DNA of 64,000 bases from UBA695 sp042691655 (lineage in GTDB: Bacteria; Verrucomicrobiota; Verrucomicrobiia; Chthoniobacterales; Chthoniobacteraceae), in assembly GCA_042691655.1 (NCBI GenBank), contig CP170506.1:2976001-3040000 (forward strand), given 5' to 3'. The notes beneath the pieces were generated by a model, which saw only the letters and a program-made list of their open reading frames with translations, was not told where the DNA came from and searched no databases. How positions within the stretch are numbered: the first letter of the stretch is position 1; each line of letters begins with the position of its first letter. The position numbers and the translations under genes were made by a program. This document shows, piece after piece, positions 51,372 through 59,855 of the stretch.

Positions 51372-53030
51372 ATGAGCCCTATTTCTCCGCGAAAAAAAAA
51401 CCAGTCCCGCACGCCTTCTCCGCCTAAGAGCAGCAAGCGGCCCGTTGTGCCGGAGCGATCGCCCGCGGCGGAGCGGGATCGCGTTCTGGAGCGTTCCCTG
51501 GCCGGAACCAACCTGGAGAACGAGGATCTCCAGCTCCAGATGGCCATGCTCAAAGGGATTCCCGACCCGGCCTGGATGAAGGACAAAAACGGCATTTTCC
51601 TGGCCGTCAACCATGCGTGGACGAAGTTCCTGCGCAAACCGGCCAAAGCAGTGCTGGGCAGGTCGGTGCTCGAAGTCTTTGGCGAGGAAATCGGCCGCAG
51701 GCTCTACCTCCAGGACCTTGATGTCATCAAAACGGGAGCCCCCAGGCGGTTCGAGGAGTTCTTTATGGTCGACGGCAAGCCTGCCTGGATCGACACCATC
51801 ATCACCCCCTACCTGGACTCGGAAAACTGCGCGGCGGGGACCATCGGGGTTGCCCGCGATATCACCGAGCGCAAGCAGACTGAGGAGCGTTTTTTGCGCA
51901 CTCAGCGGATGGAAAGCCTGGGCGTGCTCGCCAGCGGCATCGCGCACGACCTCAACAACATCCTGGGGCCGATCCTGATGGCGACCTCCATGCTCCAGGA
52001 AAATATCAAGGATGAAGCCAACCGGGAGCTGATCGGCATTATTGAGGAAGCCGCCCAGCGCGGAACCGACATCGTCGGCCAGGTGCTCATGTTCGCCCGC
52101 GGGGCCAAGGGCCAGCGCAAAACGGTCGACACGCGCCACCTGCTCGAACAAGTCGGGCGCATTCTGCGCAAGGCCATGCCCGAGGCCGTTAATTTCGTCA
52201 CCAGCCTTCCCGAGGATTTATCCAATATCACCGGCGATTTGACCCAGCTCCACCGGGTCTTTATGAACCTGTGCGTGAACGCGCGGGACGCCATGCCCTC
52301 CGGAGGCCTGCTGACGCTCAGCGGCCATAATACCGAGGTGGACCGGGCGGCCGCCAAGCACAACCCTGACGCGCGGCCCGGCCGCTACGTCTGCATCACC
52401 GTGACCGACACGGGCATCGGCATTCCGGAGCAAATCAGGGAAACAATTTACGATCCCTTTTTCACCACCAAGGAGATCGGCAAAGGCACCGGGCTGGGGC
52501 TCTCGACCGTGCTCGCCATCGTGAAAAATCACGATGGGTTTGTGACGCTCGATTCCAAGGTGGGCAAAGGCTCGGTTTTCTCCGTCTACCTACCCGCCAC
52601 CCAAGGCAAGGCCCAGCCCGAAAAGCCCCAGCCCGTGACGGTATCTCCCAACGGCGAGGGCGAGGTGATCCTGGTCGTGGACGACGAGCTGCCGATCTGC
52701 AAAATGATCGAGACGATCCTGACGAAGAAGGGCTACCGGGTGCTCACGGCCCTGGGAGGCCACGAGGCGCTGCGGCTTTTCGCCGGGCAACAGGGGCAAA
52801 TCCGGGCCGTTCTGACCGACCTCGCCATGCCTGAAATGAGCGGCGTGGAGCTCATTCGGCGGCTCAAAGCGGCCCAGCCGGGTCTCCCCATCATCGCATC
52901 GACCGGCCAATCCAGCGAGCAGCGCTACAGCGACCTCGATACCCTGGACGTGCAATGGCGGCTTTCGAAGCCCTACGGAGCGCAGCAGCTCCTGGCCATC
53001 GTGCGCGAGGCGCTGACGTCCCGGGCTTGA
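51372..53030 (+). CDS. Hybrid sensor histidine kinase (PAS-HisKA-HATPase-REC)
   Basis: A soluble kinase of 552 residues: a basic, disordered N-terminus (1-30), a PAS/PAC domain (about 55-168, ending in GVARDITERKQTEER), the phospho-acceptor helix MESLGVLASGIAHDLNNILG (His192), the HATPase domain (NLCVNARDAMP, TDTGIGIPEQ, GKGTGLGLSTVLAIVKNH) and a C-terminal receiver (VVDDELPICK, LTDLAMPEMSG). The ending with HDLNN-type HisKA and a receiver is common in environmental bacteria. It stands alone, 160 bp after the repeat. The signal is unknown. Confidence 0.93.
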   Translation: MSPISPRKKNQSRTPSPPKSSKRPVVPERSPAAERDRVLERSLAGTNLENEDLQLQMAMLKGIPDPAWMKDKNGIFLAVNHAWTKFLRKPAKAVLGRSVLEVFGEEIGRRLYLQDLDVIKTGAPRRFEEFFMVDGKPAWIDTIITPYLDSENCAAGTIGVARDITERKQTEERFLRTQRMESLGVLASGIAHDLNNILGPILMATSMLQENIKDEANRELIGIIEEAAQRGTDIVGQVLMFARGAKGQRKTVDTRHLLEQVGRILRKAMPEAVNFVTSLPEDLSNITGDLTQLHRVFMNLCVNARDAMPSGGLLTLSGHNTEVDRAAAKHNPDARPGRYVCITVTDTGIGIPEQIRETIYDPFFTTKEIGKGTGLGLSTVLAIVKNHDGFVTLDSKVGKGSVFSVYLPATQGKAQPEKPQPVTVSPNGEGEVILVVDDELPICKMIETILTKKGYRVLTALGGHEALRLFAGQQGQIRAVLTDLAMPEMSGVELIRRLKAAQPGLPIIASTGQSSEQRYSDLDTLDVQWRLSKPYGAQQLLAIVREALTSRA

Positions 53031-53065
53031 CATCCCCACCCCGGCCGGGGCCACACTCTCGCGGA

Positions 53066-55366
53066 ATGTTATCGAGACCCCGTCAACCGCTTGCCCTTCA
53101 CGCGCTTTGCGCGATCGGGGGCATCGTGGCGGCGGATCAGCTGAATTCGCCCCACTGGGCCTGGGCGGCGGCGCTGGGCGTGGCGCTCTGGATCGCATGG
53201 GGTAGCGCGCTGCGAAAGCGGAAGCGCACATCCCGGTGGCTCGCGGCGGCGGCCACTTTCAGCCTTTTCTTTGCGTGGAACGCCTACCGGCTCACCGATG
53301 GGCCGAGTGCCGTACTGGCCCGGACGGTGCCGCCCCAGGGATGCGTGGTCAAAGGTACTGGGATCGTGGACAGCGAACCGGACCCGGAGCGGCGCTTCCA
53401 TCTTCAGTTGGAGGCGCTCGACCTGGGCGATGGCAAACCCAGGGCGATCCGCGCCCCGGTGCTCGTCCGCTGGAACAACCGGGGAGCGCTTCATTACGGT
53501 GACCGGATCGAGTTCACCGGCGACCTGCACCCCATCCCCCCGCCTCGCAACCCGGGGGTATTCGACAGCCCCGCCTACTGGAGAACCCAGGGCATTACCT
53601 GCGAGCTGCGCATCCGCTTCAATAACGACGTGCGCCTGCTCGAGCCCGACCGCGGCCGCCCCTTCGTGGCCCACTCCATCGCGCTCCGCCACTGGCTGGA
53701 GGGCATCCTCGCGCTCGACCTCGAAGATTCGCCCGACCTCACGGCGCTCATCCAAAGCATGGTCCTCGGCTCCCAGGGCGATTCCATGGAGGAAACGCGC
53801 GCCCTCTTTCAGTACACCGGCACCATGCACCTCTTTGCCGTCAGCGGCATGAATGTCGCCATGCTGGCCGCCATCGCCACCAGCGTCCTGATGGCCCTGG
53901 GGCTCCCCCGGCGCACCGTGGCCATCACCGTAATCCCGCTCCTTTGGGCCTATTGTTATGCCACGGGGCTCACCCCCAGCAGCCTGCGGGCAACGGTCAT
54001 GGCCACGGTCTACCTGGGCGGCCTGCGATTGAACCGTTTCGCGCTCTCGTGGAACACCCTGGGGGCCTCGGCGCTGGTGCTCCTGGTGGCGAACCCGGGC
54101 GACCTGTTCACCTCCGGCTTCCAGCTCTCGTTCCTGATGGTCGCCTTCCTGTTCCTTTGCGTCGGGCCCATCCAGCGCCGGGTGACGCCCTGGGTCGAGC
54201 CGGATCCGTTTCTACCTCGGACGCTCTGGTCCCCGTGGCTGCGGGCACGCACGTGGGGGGCCCGGCATCTGGCGGAAGGGGTGGCCGTTTCGAGCGTTGC
54301 CTGGCTCGGCTCCACGCCGCTCATGATCCACTACTTTCACCTCTGGTCGCCCTCGACGGTGCCCGCCAACCTGATCGCGGCGCTGCTCACGTGGGGGATG
54401 CTGGTGACGGGGCTAGCGGCGGTGAGCGCCGGGGTTTTTTGCAAAGGGCTCGCCATCATTTTCAATAACGCCAACTGGCTGATCGCCAAAACGCTGCTCT
54501 CAGTCGTCTCCGGCATCGCCTCCGTGCCCTACAGCCATGTCTTCGTGGAAGTCCCCTCGCCGGGGCCCACGCAGCTCTGCGAAGTGGAGGCCCTCGATCT
54601 CCCCGGCGGCGCGGCCATCCATGTGCGGATCAACTCAAAGGAGGAGGGGCGGCGCGACTGGCTGGTGGATTGCGGCAATGAAAACGCGGTGAAATTTACC
54701 GTCGCCCCGTACCTGCGGAGCCGGGGCGTCAACCGCCTCCAAGGCGTGGTGCTGACCCATGGGGATGCGCAACACATCGCAGGCCTGCTGACCCTGCTCA
54801 AAGAGACGCCCGTAGAGGAGGTCGTCGACTCCTACCTGCCCGACCGCTCCCCCACCCGCAAGGCGATCCAAAAGGAACTCGCAGATCAGGCGCGCGGGAA
54901 ATCGCTCGTTAGCCGAGGCGACCGGCTCACGCTTGCGCCGGGGGTGACGCTCCATGTCCTCTTCCCGCCCGAGGGGCTGGAGGCGGGGCGCGCGGATGAC
55001 AAGGCGCTGGTATTGCGACTCGACGCGGCGGGGCGGCGCATCCTGCTTTCCTCCGACGCCGGGTTCCGCACGGAAAGCTGGCTGCTGGAAAACGCGGCTC
55101 CCGGCGAACTCCGCGCCGACGCCTGGATCAAGCAAAACCACGCGACCGACCTCTCCGGCACCCCGGATTTTCTCGAAGCGGCGCACCCGTCCCTCATTGT
55201 AGCCTCCGGGGCCGCGTTCCCGGCTCAGGAGCGGCTAAAAGAGGAGTGGGTCCGGGAGGTGCAGGCGCGCGGAATCCGCCTTTTGCGCCAGGACCTCGGC
55301 GGGGCGGCGAGTCTCCGGATCGGCCCGAAGGGGGAGTGGAGCGCCGGAACGTTTCTCTCGAACTAA
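53066..55366 (+). CDS. comEC: ComEC/Rec2 family DNA-uptake channel protein
   Basis: A 766-residue membrane protein of natural competence, which moves single-stranded DNA across the inner membrane. It has an N-terminal domain (RFHLQLEALDLGDGKPRAIR and an OB-like region), a Competence domain with many spans (LFAVSGMNVAMLAAIATSVL, YATGLTPSSLRATVMA) and a C-terminal metallo-beta-lactamase-like domain. In that domain the metal motif reads THGDAQHIAGL, where ComEC proteins usually have H-x-D-x-D-H, and the later LLTGD-like segment reads LLSSDA. The nuclease site may be altered. I start at the ATG at 53066; the open frame further up overlaps the kinase gene. Confidence 0.9.
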   Translation: MLSRPRQPLALHALCAIGGIVAADQLNSPHWAWAAALGVALWIAWGSALRKRKRTSRWLAAAATFSLFFAWNAYRLTDGPSAVLARTVPPQGCVVKGTGIVDSEPDPERRFHLQLEALDLGDGKPRAIRAPVLVRWNNRGALHYGDRIEFTGDLHPIPPPRNPGVFDSPAYWRTQGITCELRIRFNNDVRLLEPDRGRPFVAHSIALRHWLEGILALDLEDSPDLTALIQSMVLGSQGDSMEETRALFQYTGTMHLFAVSGMNVAMLAAIATSVLMALGLPRRTVAITVIPLLWAYCYATGLTPSSLRATVMATVYLGGLRLNRFALSWNTLGASALVLLVANPGDLFTSGFQLSFLMVAFLFLCVGPIQRRVTPWVEPDPFLPRTLWSPWLRARTWGARHLAEGVAVSSVAWLGSTPLMIHYFHLWSPSTVPANLIAALLTWGMLVTGLAAVSAGVFCKGLAIIFNNANWLIAKTLLSVVSGIASVPYSHVFVEVPSPGPTQLCEVEALDLPGGAAIHVRINSKEEGRRDWLVDCGNENAVKFTVAPYLRSRGVNRLQGVVLTHGDAQHIAGLLTLLKETPVEEVVDSYLPDRSPTRKAIQKELADQARGKSLVSRGDRLTLAPGVTLHVLFPPEGLEAGRADDKALVLRLDAAGRRILLSSDAGFRTESWLLENAAPGELRADAWIKQNHATDLSGTPDFLEAAHPSLIVASGAAFPAQERLKEEWVREVQARGIRLLRQDLGGAASLRIGPKGEWSAGTFLSN

Positions 55367-55393
55367 GCGCCATTTCATGATTCCTTAGAGGTC

Positions 55394-56413
55394 ATGTCCT
55401 ACCAAGACCTTGAAGCGCAACTCCTCGACTGGATGGCCCGCCCCGCAGGCGGCATTCCGGAGGCGGAGTTCGACGCTTTGGCGCTGGAAATCCACCGCTT
55501 TCAACGCGAAGCCAACGCCCCTTACGCCCAATTTTGCCGCCACGAAAAAGCGCGCGTAAAGCACTGGTGGGAGATCCCAGCCGTGCCAACAAGCGCCTTT
55601 CGCCACGCCGCGCTGCGCACTTTCCCCGCCTCCGAAGCCGTCGCCACCTTCCGCACCAGCGGCACCACCGGCGAAGGCTACGGCAGCCACCACTTTTGCT
55701 CCACCCAGCTCTACGACGCCTCCATCCTCCGCGCCTGGCGGGACCTGGCCCTCCCCTCGGCGCCCCAAATCATCCTGACCCAGCGCCCCGGCGACGCCCC
55801 CCACTCCTCGCTCAGCCACATGATGGGAACGTTCAGCGCACTCGGCCCCCAGACATGGGCCATCGACGCAGGCGGCAGCATGGACGTAGACGCCATTCGC
55901 ACCACCGCCTCAGCGGGCCCGGTGCTGATCCTCGGCACGGCCCTCGCCTTCCTTCACCTCATCGAAACGCTGGGAACAGACCAAATTCCCCTCGCCCCGG
56001 GCAGCATCGCCATGGAAACAGGCGGCTACAAAGGCACCGGGCGGACGCTCACCAAGGCCGCGCTTTACGAGAAAATGCGCGGCACCTTCAGCCTCGCGCC
56101 GGAAGCCATCTTCAACGAATACAGCATGACCGAGCTCAGCTCACAATGGTACACACGCGGCTTGGGTGGAGCCCATCACGGGCCCGAATGGACCCGCGTG
56201 CGCGTCGTCGACCCCGAGAGCGGCGAAGAAGCAGCCGACGGCGAACGGGGCATGCTGCGCCTCTACGACCTGGCCAACCTCGGTTCCGTAGCCGCGATCC
56301 AAACCCAGGACCTCGCCATTCGCCGGGGAGGCGACTTCGAGCTACTGGGCCGCGACCCCAACGCCATCGCGCGCGGCTGTTCGCGCTCAGCAGACGAGCT
56401 GCTATCGCGATAG
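55394..56413 (+). CDS. LuxE/PaaK-like acyl-protein synthetase
   Basis: A 339-residue member of the acyl-adenylate family, close to LuxE acyl-protein synthetase and related F390/PaaK-type enzymes. The AMP-binding core FRTSGTTGEGYGSHHFCS, the FNEYSMTELSSQWYTRG segment and the PESGEEAADGERGMLRLYDL end are visible. LuxE activates a fatty acid and hands it to a reductase; no lux or reductase gene is next to it, so the acyl acceptor is unknown. It starts 27 bp after comEC. A role in making modified fatty acids or a natural product is possible. Confidence 0.82.
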   Translation: MSYQDLEAQLLDWMARPAGGIPEAEFDALALEIHRFQREANAPYAQFCRHEKARVKHWWEIPAVPTSAFRHAALRTFPASEAVATFRTSGTTGEGYGSHHFCSTQLYDASILRAWRDLALPSAPQIILTQRPGDAPHSSLSHMMGTFSALGPQTWAIDAGGSMDVDAIRTTASAGPVLILGTALAFLHLIETLGTDQIPLAPGSIAMETGGYKGTGRTLTKAALYEKMRGTFSLAPEAIFNEYSMTELSSQWYTRGLGGAHHGPEWTRVRVVDPESGEEAADGERGMLRLYDLANLGSVAAIQTQDLAIRRGGDFELLGRDPNAIARGCSRSADELLSR

Positions 56414-56442
56414 CGCAGCTGGCATCGCTCCCAGAAAGGGAG

Positions 56443-56516
56443 TACGCCCGGGGTGACTCGAACACCCGACCCACGGTTTAGAAAACCGTTGCTCTATCCG
56501 GCTGAGCTACGGGCGC
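56443..56516 (-). tRNA. tRNA-Arg (anticodon TCT)
   Basis: A full cloverleaf on the minus strand: acceptor GCGCCCG/CGGGCGT with a G-U first pair, D stem GCTC/GAGC, anticodon arm ACGGT/ACCGT with loop TTTCTAA (anticodon TCT), T arm GGGTG/CACCC around TTCGAGT, discriminator A. No CCA is encoded after it. Confidence 0.95.
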
Positions 56517-56776
56517 ATGTGGCTCCGATAGAACCAACGTACTTTGGACTTCTAAAGGTTCGAGGGACGCAAATCAAGCGCTTGCTGAAAACAAAAGCTT
56601 CATCGCTTTCGAACAAATCACAGCCCGCTCGCTCGCAAGGAAGAAACCTAATGGCGCAGGCCATAACTTAACCCCTCATTGAGCCCTCGAACATCCAGGG
56701 GCTTCAGGCCACTCGATTTAGTCGGCATCCACTCTTCGGCGGTACGGGAGGTTTTTACGGGGAAAGGCATGGATTT

Positions 56777-58453
56777 ATGACTCCACGAATTCTTGAAGGC
56801 GGTATTTTGGCGGTGGTGGCGGCGGTTACGTTATGGGGGGGGCCGCCCCAGGCGTCCGCGGCGGAGAAGAGGCCGAACGTCCTTTTCATCATGGGCGATG
56901 ATGTCGGATGGTTCAATATCGGCGCTTATCACCGGGGTATCATGTCCGGCAAAACGCCCAATCTGGATAAACTTGCCGCGCAGGGGATGCTTTTTACCGA
57001 CTATTACGCCGAGGCTAGCTCCACGGCGGGGCGGGCCAATTTCATCACGGGCCAGTTGCCGGTGCGCACGGGGCTGACCACGGTGGGGCAAGCCGGTGCG
57101 GATGTGGGGCTTCCCGCCCAGGCGGTGACGGTCGCAACGGTGCTCAAAGCCCTGGGCTACGCCACGGGCCAGTTTGGGAAAAATCATCTCGGCGATCTCA
57201 ATAAATACCTGCCCACGGTGCATGGCTTCGACGAATTCTTTGGCTATCTCTATCACCTCGACGCGATGTCCGATCCCTATTGGTTTGACTACCCCCAGGA
57301 TTGGATCGAAAAGACCGGCCCGCGCGATTTGGTTCACTGCTGGGCGACGAATACGGATGACCCCACCGATATGCAGCGTTGGGGTCGGGTGGGGAAACAA
57401 ACGATCGTGGACGAGGGCCCCTTGCCGCCGTTTCCGAACATGACGGATCGCCAGAATTGGCAGGTGGGCAGGCCCGCCAATTACGATATGGAGACCTTTG
57501 ACGAGGTGCTCGTCAAAGCGTCCTGCGACTTCATGGACAAGGCGAAAAACGACGGCAATCCTTTCTTCATCTGGCACAACACGACGCGCATGCATGTGTT
57601 CACCTACCTCTCGCCCAAATATCAGGCGTTGATGAATGCCGGGAGCAACTACGGCTTGGAAGAGGCGGGCATGGCGCAGTTGGATGACAGTGTCGGCGCG
57701 CTTCTCAAACATCTCGACGAGATCGGTGAAGCCGACAATACCATCGTGGTATTCACCACCGATAACGGCGCGGAGGTGTTCACCTGGCCCGATGGCGGGA
57801 TGACGCCGTTCCGGGCGACCAAGGGCACGGTTTTCGAGGGGGGCTTTCGGGTACCCTGTATTATTCGGTGGCCTGGGAACGTACAGCCGGGCAGTATTGA
57901 AAACGGCCTCTTCTCGGGCCTCGACTGGCTCCCCACCCTCGCCGCCGCAGCGGGCAACAAGGACATTACGGAGCAGCTTCTCAAAGGCGTAAAGCTGGGG
58001 GATCGAACCTACAAGAACCACCTGGACGGCTACAATCAGCTCGACTTGCTACAGGGCAAGGGGCCTTCGGCTCGCCATGAAATTTTCTACTTCAGCGGAC
58101 CTCAGCTCGGGGCGCTCCGCATTGACGATTTCAAGTTTCAGTTCATCCAACAGCCTTACGGATGGGGCGGGGAGAAGTTGACGACCGACATGCCCACCAT
58201 CATCAATATCCGCCAGGACCCCTTCGAGCGGACCCCGCTCACCCGGGGCGAAACCATGAACAATGGCGCGGGCGGCTACATGAACGAATTCTATGCGCGG
58301 GAGTTCTGGCGCTTCGTGATGGTCCAGAAATACGTTGAGAAGCTGGCGGCAACCGCCATCGACTATCCGCCCATGCAAGCCCCGGCCAGCTTCAACCTGG
58401 AGGCCATCAAGCGGGAGATTGAGCAAAAGCTCAGGAATCACGATGGGGATTAA
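56777..58453 (+). CDS. Arylsulfatase, Ser-type
   Basis: A secreted sulfatase of 558 residues. The signal peptide (ILAVVAAVTLWGGPPQASAA) ends near residue 29, then KRPNVLFIMGDDVGWFN carries the metal-binding Asp pair (41-42). The formylglycine signature reads STAGR (82-86) with Ser82 in place of the more usual Cys, so the residue must be oxidised by an anaerobic sulfatase maturase. NDGKPMF-like parts such as TTDNGAEVFTWPDGGMTPFR complete the fold. A G8 tract lies in the signal-peptide region (56835-56842). It is convergent with the maturase gene, 31 bp apart. Sulfated polysaccharides are the likely substrates. Confidence 0.93.
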   Translation: MTPRILEGGILAVVAAVTLWGGPPQASAAEKRPNVLFIMGDDVGWFNIGAYHRGIMSGKTPNLDKLAAQGMLFTDYYAEASSTAGRANFITGQLPVRTGLTTVGQAGADVGLPAQAVTVATVLKALGYATGQFGKNHLGDLNKYLPTVHGFDEFFGYLYHLDAMSDPYWFDYPQDWIEKTGPRDLVHCWATNTDDPTDMQRWGRVGKQTIVDEGPLPPFPNMTDRQNWQVGRPANYDMETFDEVLVKASCDFMDKAKNDGNPFFIWHNTTRMHVFTYLSPKYQALMNAGSNYGLEEAGMAQLDDSVGALLKHLDEIGEADNTIVVFTTDNGAEVFTWPDGGMTPFRATKGTVFEGGFRVPCIIRWPGNVQPGSIENGLFSGLDWLPTLAAAAGNKDITEQLLKGVKLGDRTYKNHLDGYNQLDLLQGKGPSARHEIFYFSGPQLGALRIDDFKFQFIQQPYGWGGEKLTTDMPTIINIRQDPFERTPLTRGETMNNGAGGYMNEFYAREFWRFVMVQKYVEKLAATAIDYPPMQAPASFNLEAIKREIEQKLRNHDGD

Positions 58454-58484
58454 CGCGCCCCACACCCCAAGGAGGCACCCACGG

Positions 58485-59762
58485 TTACATCCGCGCCACA
58501 GGCCGAATCGGCCCCCGGCGCAGTTCGGCGGCAAGGCATTCGATCTCCGGCAAGGCGTGCTCGAAGTAGCGCTTGAATCCCCGGCAAAGATAATTCAGCC
58601 CCGGCTCGCCCTCCGAGGTGCGCAGGAGGCGGTTCTTGGGGCATTCGCCCCAGCAATCTTTGAGGAACTCACACTCCCGGCACCGGCGAGGCAGCGCCTC
58701 GTTTTTGGCGTAGCCAAAGATCACCTGCTCGCGCGAGAATGCCATTTTGCTCAGCGGGGTTTCGTGAAGGTTGCCCAGGCGATATTCGGGATAAACATAG
58801 TGATCGCAGGCGTAGATGGAGCCATCGTGTTCGACGGCCAGGCCCTTGCCGCAAATTTCCCCATAGATGCAGAGCTGCGAGGGCATGCCGAGGTGCTGCG
58901 CCACGAGCGTCTCGATCTGGTTGACATAGACGCGCCCAAGGTCCCGCGAGCGCCATTCGTCAAAGACGCGGCATAGGAAATAGCCCCAGTCCTCCGGGTC
59001 CACGGACCATTCGGTGACAACAGAATCGGGTGAGCCCGGGCGGGATTCGGGATCGTCCTCCGTGGGAAGCGTGCTGACATTCCACCGCTGCGGCGCGGTG
59101 GCGCGGAAATCCCGGTGTTCGACAATGGGAATAAACTGCATATAGGTGGCGCCCAGCTCCCGCCGCAAAAATCGGTAAACATCCAGCGGGCGGCGCGCGT
59201 TGAAGCGGTGAACGCACGTCAGGGTGTTAAAGGGCACCTCATACTGGCGCAAGAGCTGGGCCGCCCGGAAAACCTGATCGAACGTCGGCTGCCCGCCTTT
59301 GAACACACGGTAACGGTCATGAAGTCCCCGCGGGCCGTCGATGCTCAGCCCCACCAGAAATCGGTTTGTCTTCAGGAACGCCACCCATTCCTCGTCCAGC
59401 AGCGTGCCGTTGGTCTGGAGGTCGTTCTGAATGCGCTGACCGGGCCGGGCGTACTTTTTTTCCAGCGCAACCACCTTCCGGTAAAAATCCAGGCCCGCCA
59501 GCGTCGGTTCCCCACCCTGCCAGGAAAAGACCACATCGCCCGCCGTGACACCCTCGATGTATTGCCGAATAAAGGCCTCCAAGGTTGCCTCGCTCATCCG
59601 GCCCGGTCCCGGCCCCTTGGGAAGCTGCGCCTTGCTAAGGTAAAAACAGTAGGCACAATCGAGATTGCACGCCGAGCCAAACGGCTTGGCCATAACATGG
59701 AAGCGGCGGTGAGTGCTGATTGCCGCCGTTGCCGGGGCATCGTACTTGTCGGGAGTGGGCAT
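58485..59762 (-). CDS. Anaerobic sulfatase maturase (radical SAM, SPASM)
   Basis: A radical-SAM enzyme of 425 residues that oxidises the active-site Ser or Cys of sulfatases to formylglycine without oxygen. The cluster motif is in FGSACNLDCAYCFYLSK (C-x3-C-x2-C), followed by FSWQGGEPTLAGLDFYRKVV. The C-terminal SPASM region (CDHYVYPEYRLGN, ALPRRCRECEFLKDCWGECP) supplies extra clusters. The gene faces the Ser-type sulfatase at 56777, its probable substrate. The start at 59762 is the first in-frame ATG. Confidence 0.94.
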   Translation of the reverse strand: MPTPDKYDAPATAAISTHRRFHVMAKPFGSACNLDCAYCFYLSKAQLPKGPGPGRMSEATLEAFIRQYIEGVTAGDVVFSWQGGEPTLAGLDFYRKVVALEKKYARPGQRIQNDLQTNGTLLDEEWVAFLKTNRFLVGLSIDGPRGLHDRYRVFKGGQPTFDQVFRAAQLLRQYEVPFNTLTCVHRFNARRPLDVYRFLRRELGATYMQFIPIVEHRDFRATAPQRWNVSTLPTEDDPESRPGSPDSVVTEWSVDPEDWGYFLCRVFDEWRSRDLGRVYVNQIETLVAQHLGMPSQLCIYGEICGKGLAVEHDGSIYACDHYVYPEYRLGNLHETPLSKMAFSREQVIFGYAKNEALPRRCRECEFLKDCWGECPKNRLLRTSEGEPGLNYLCRGFKRYFEHALPEIECLAAELRRGPIRPVARM

Positions 59763-59855
59763 GGGAGAAAGTGTCTTCGTAAATCGAAAACAACCTTCTC
59801 CCCGCGCTTCTCTACGAGCGCATCTTTCCCCTACGCGTTTCGGGCCGCGAAAAAT

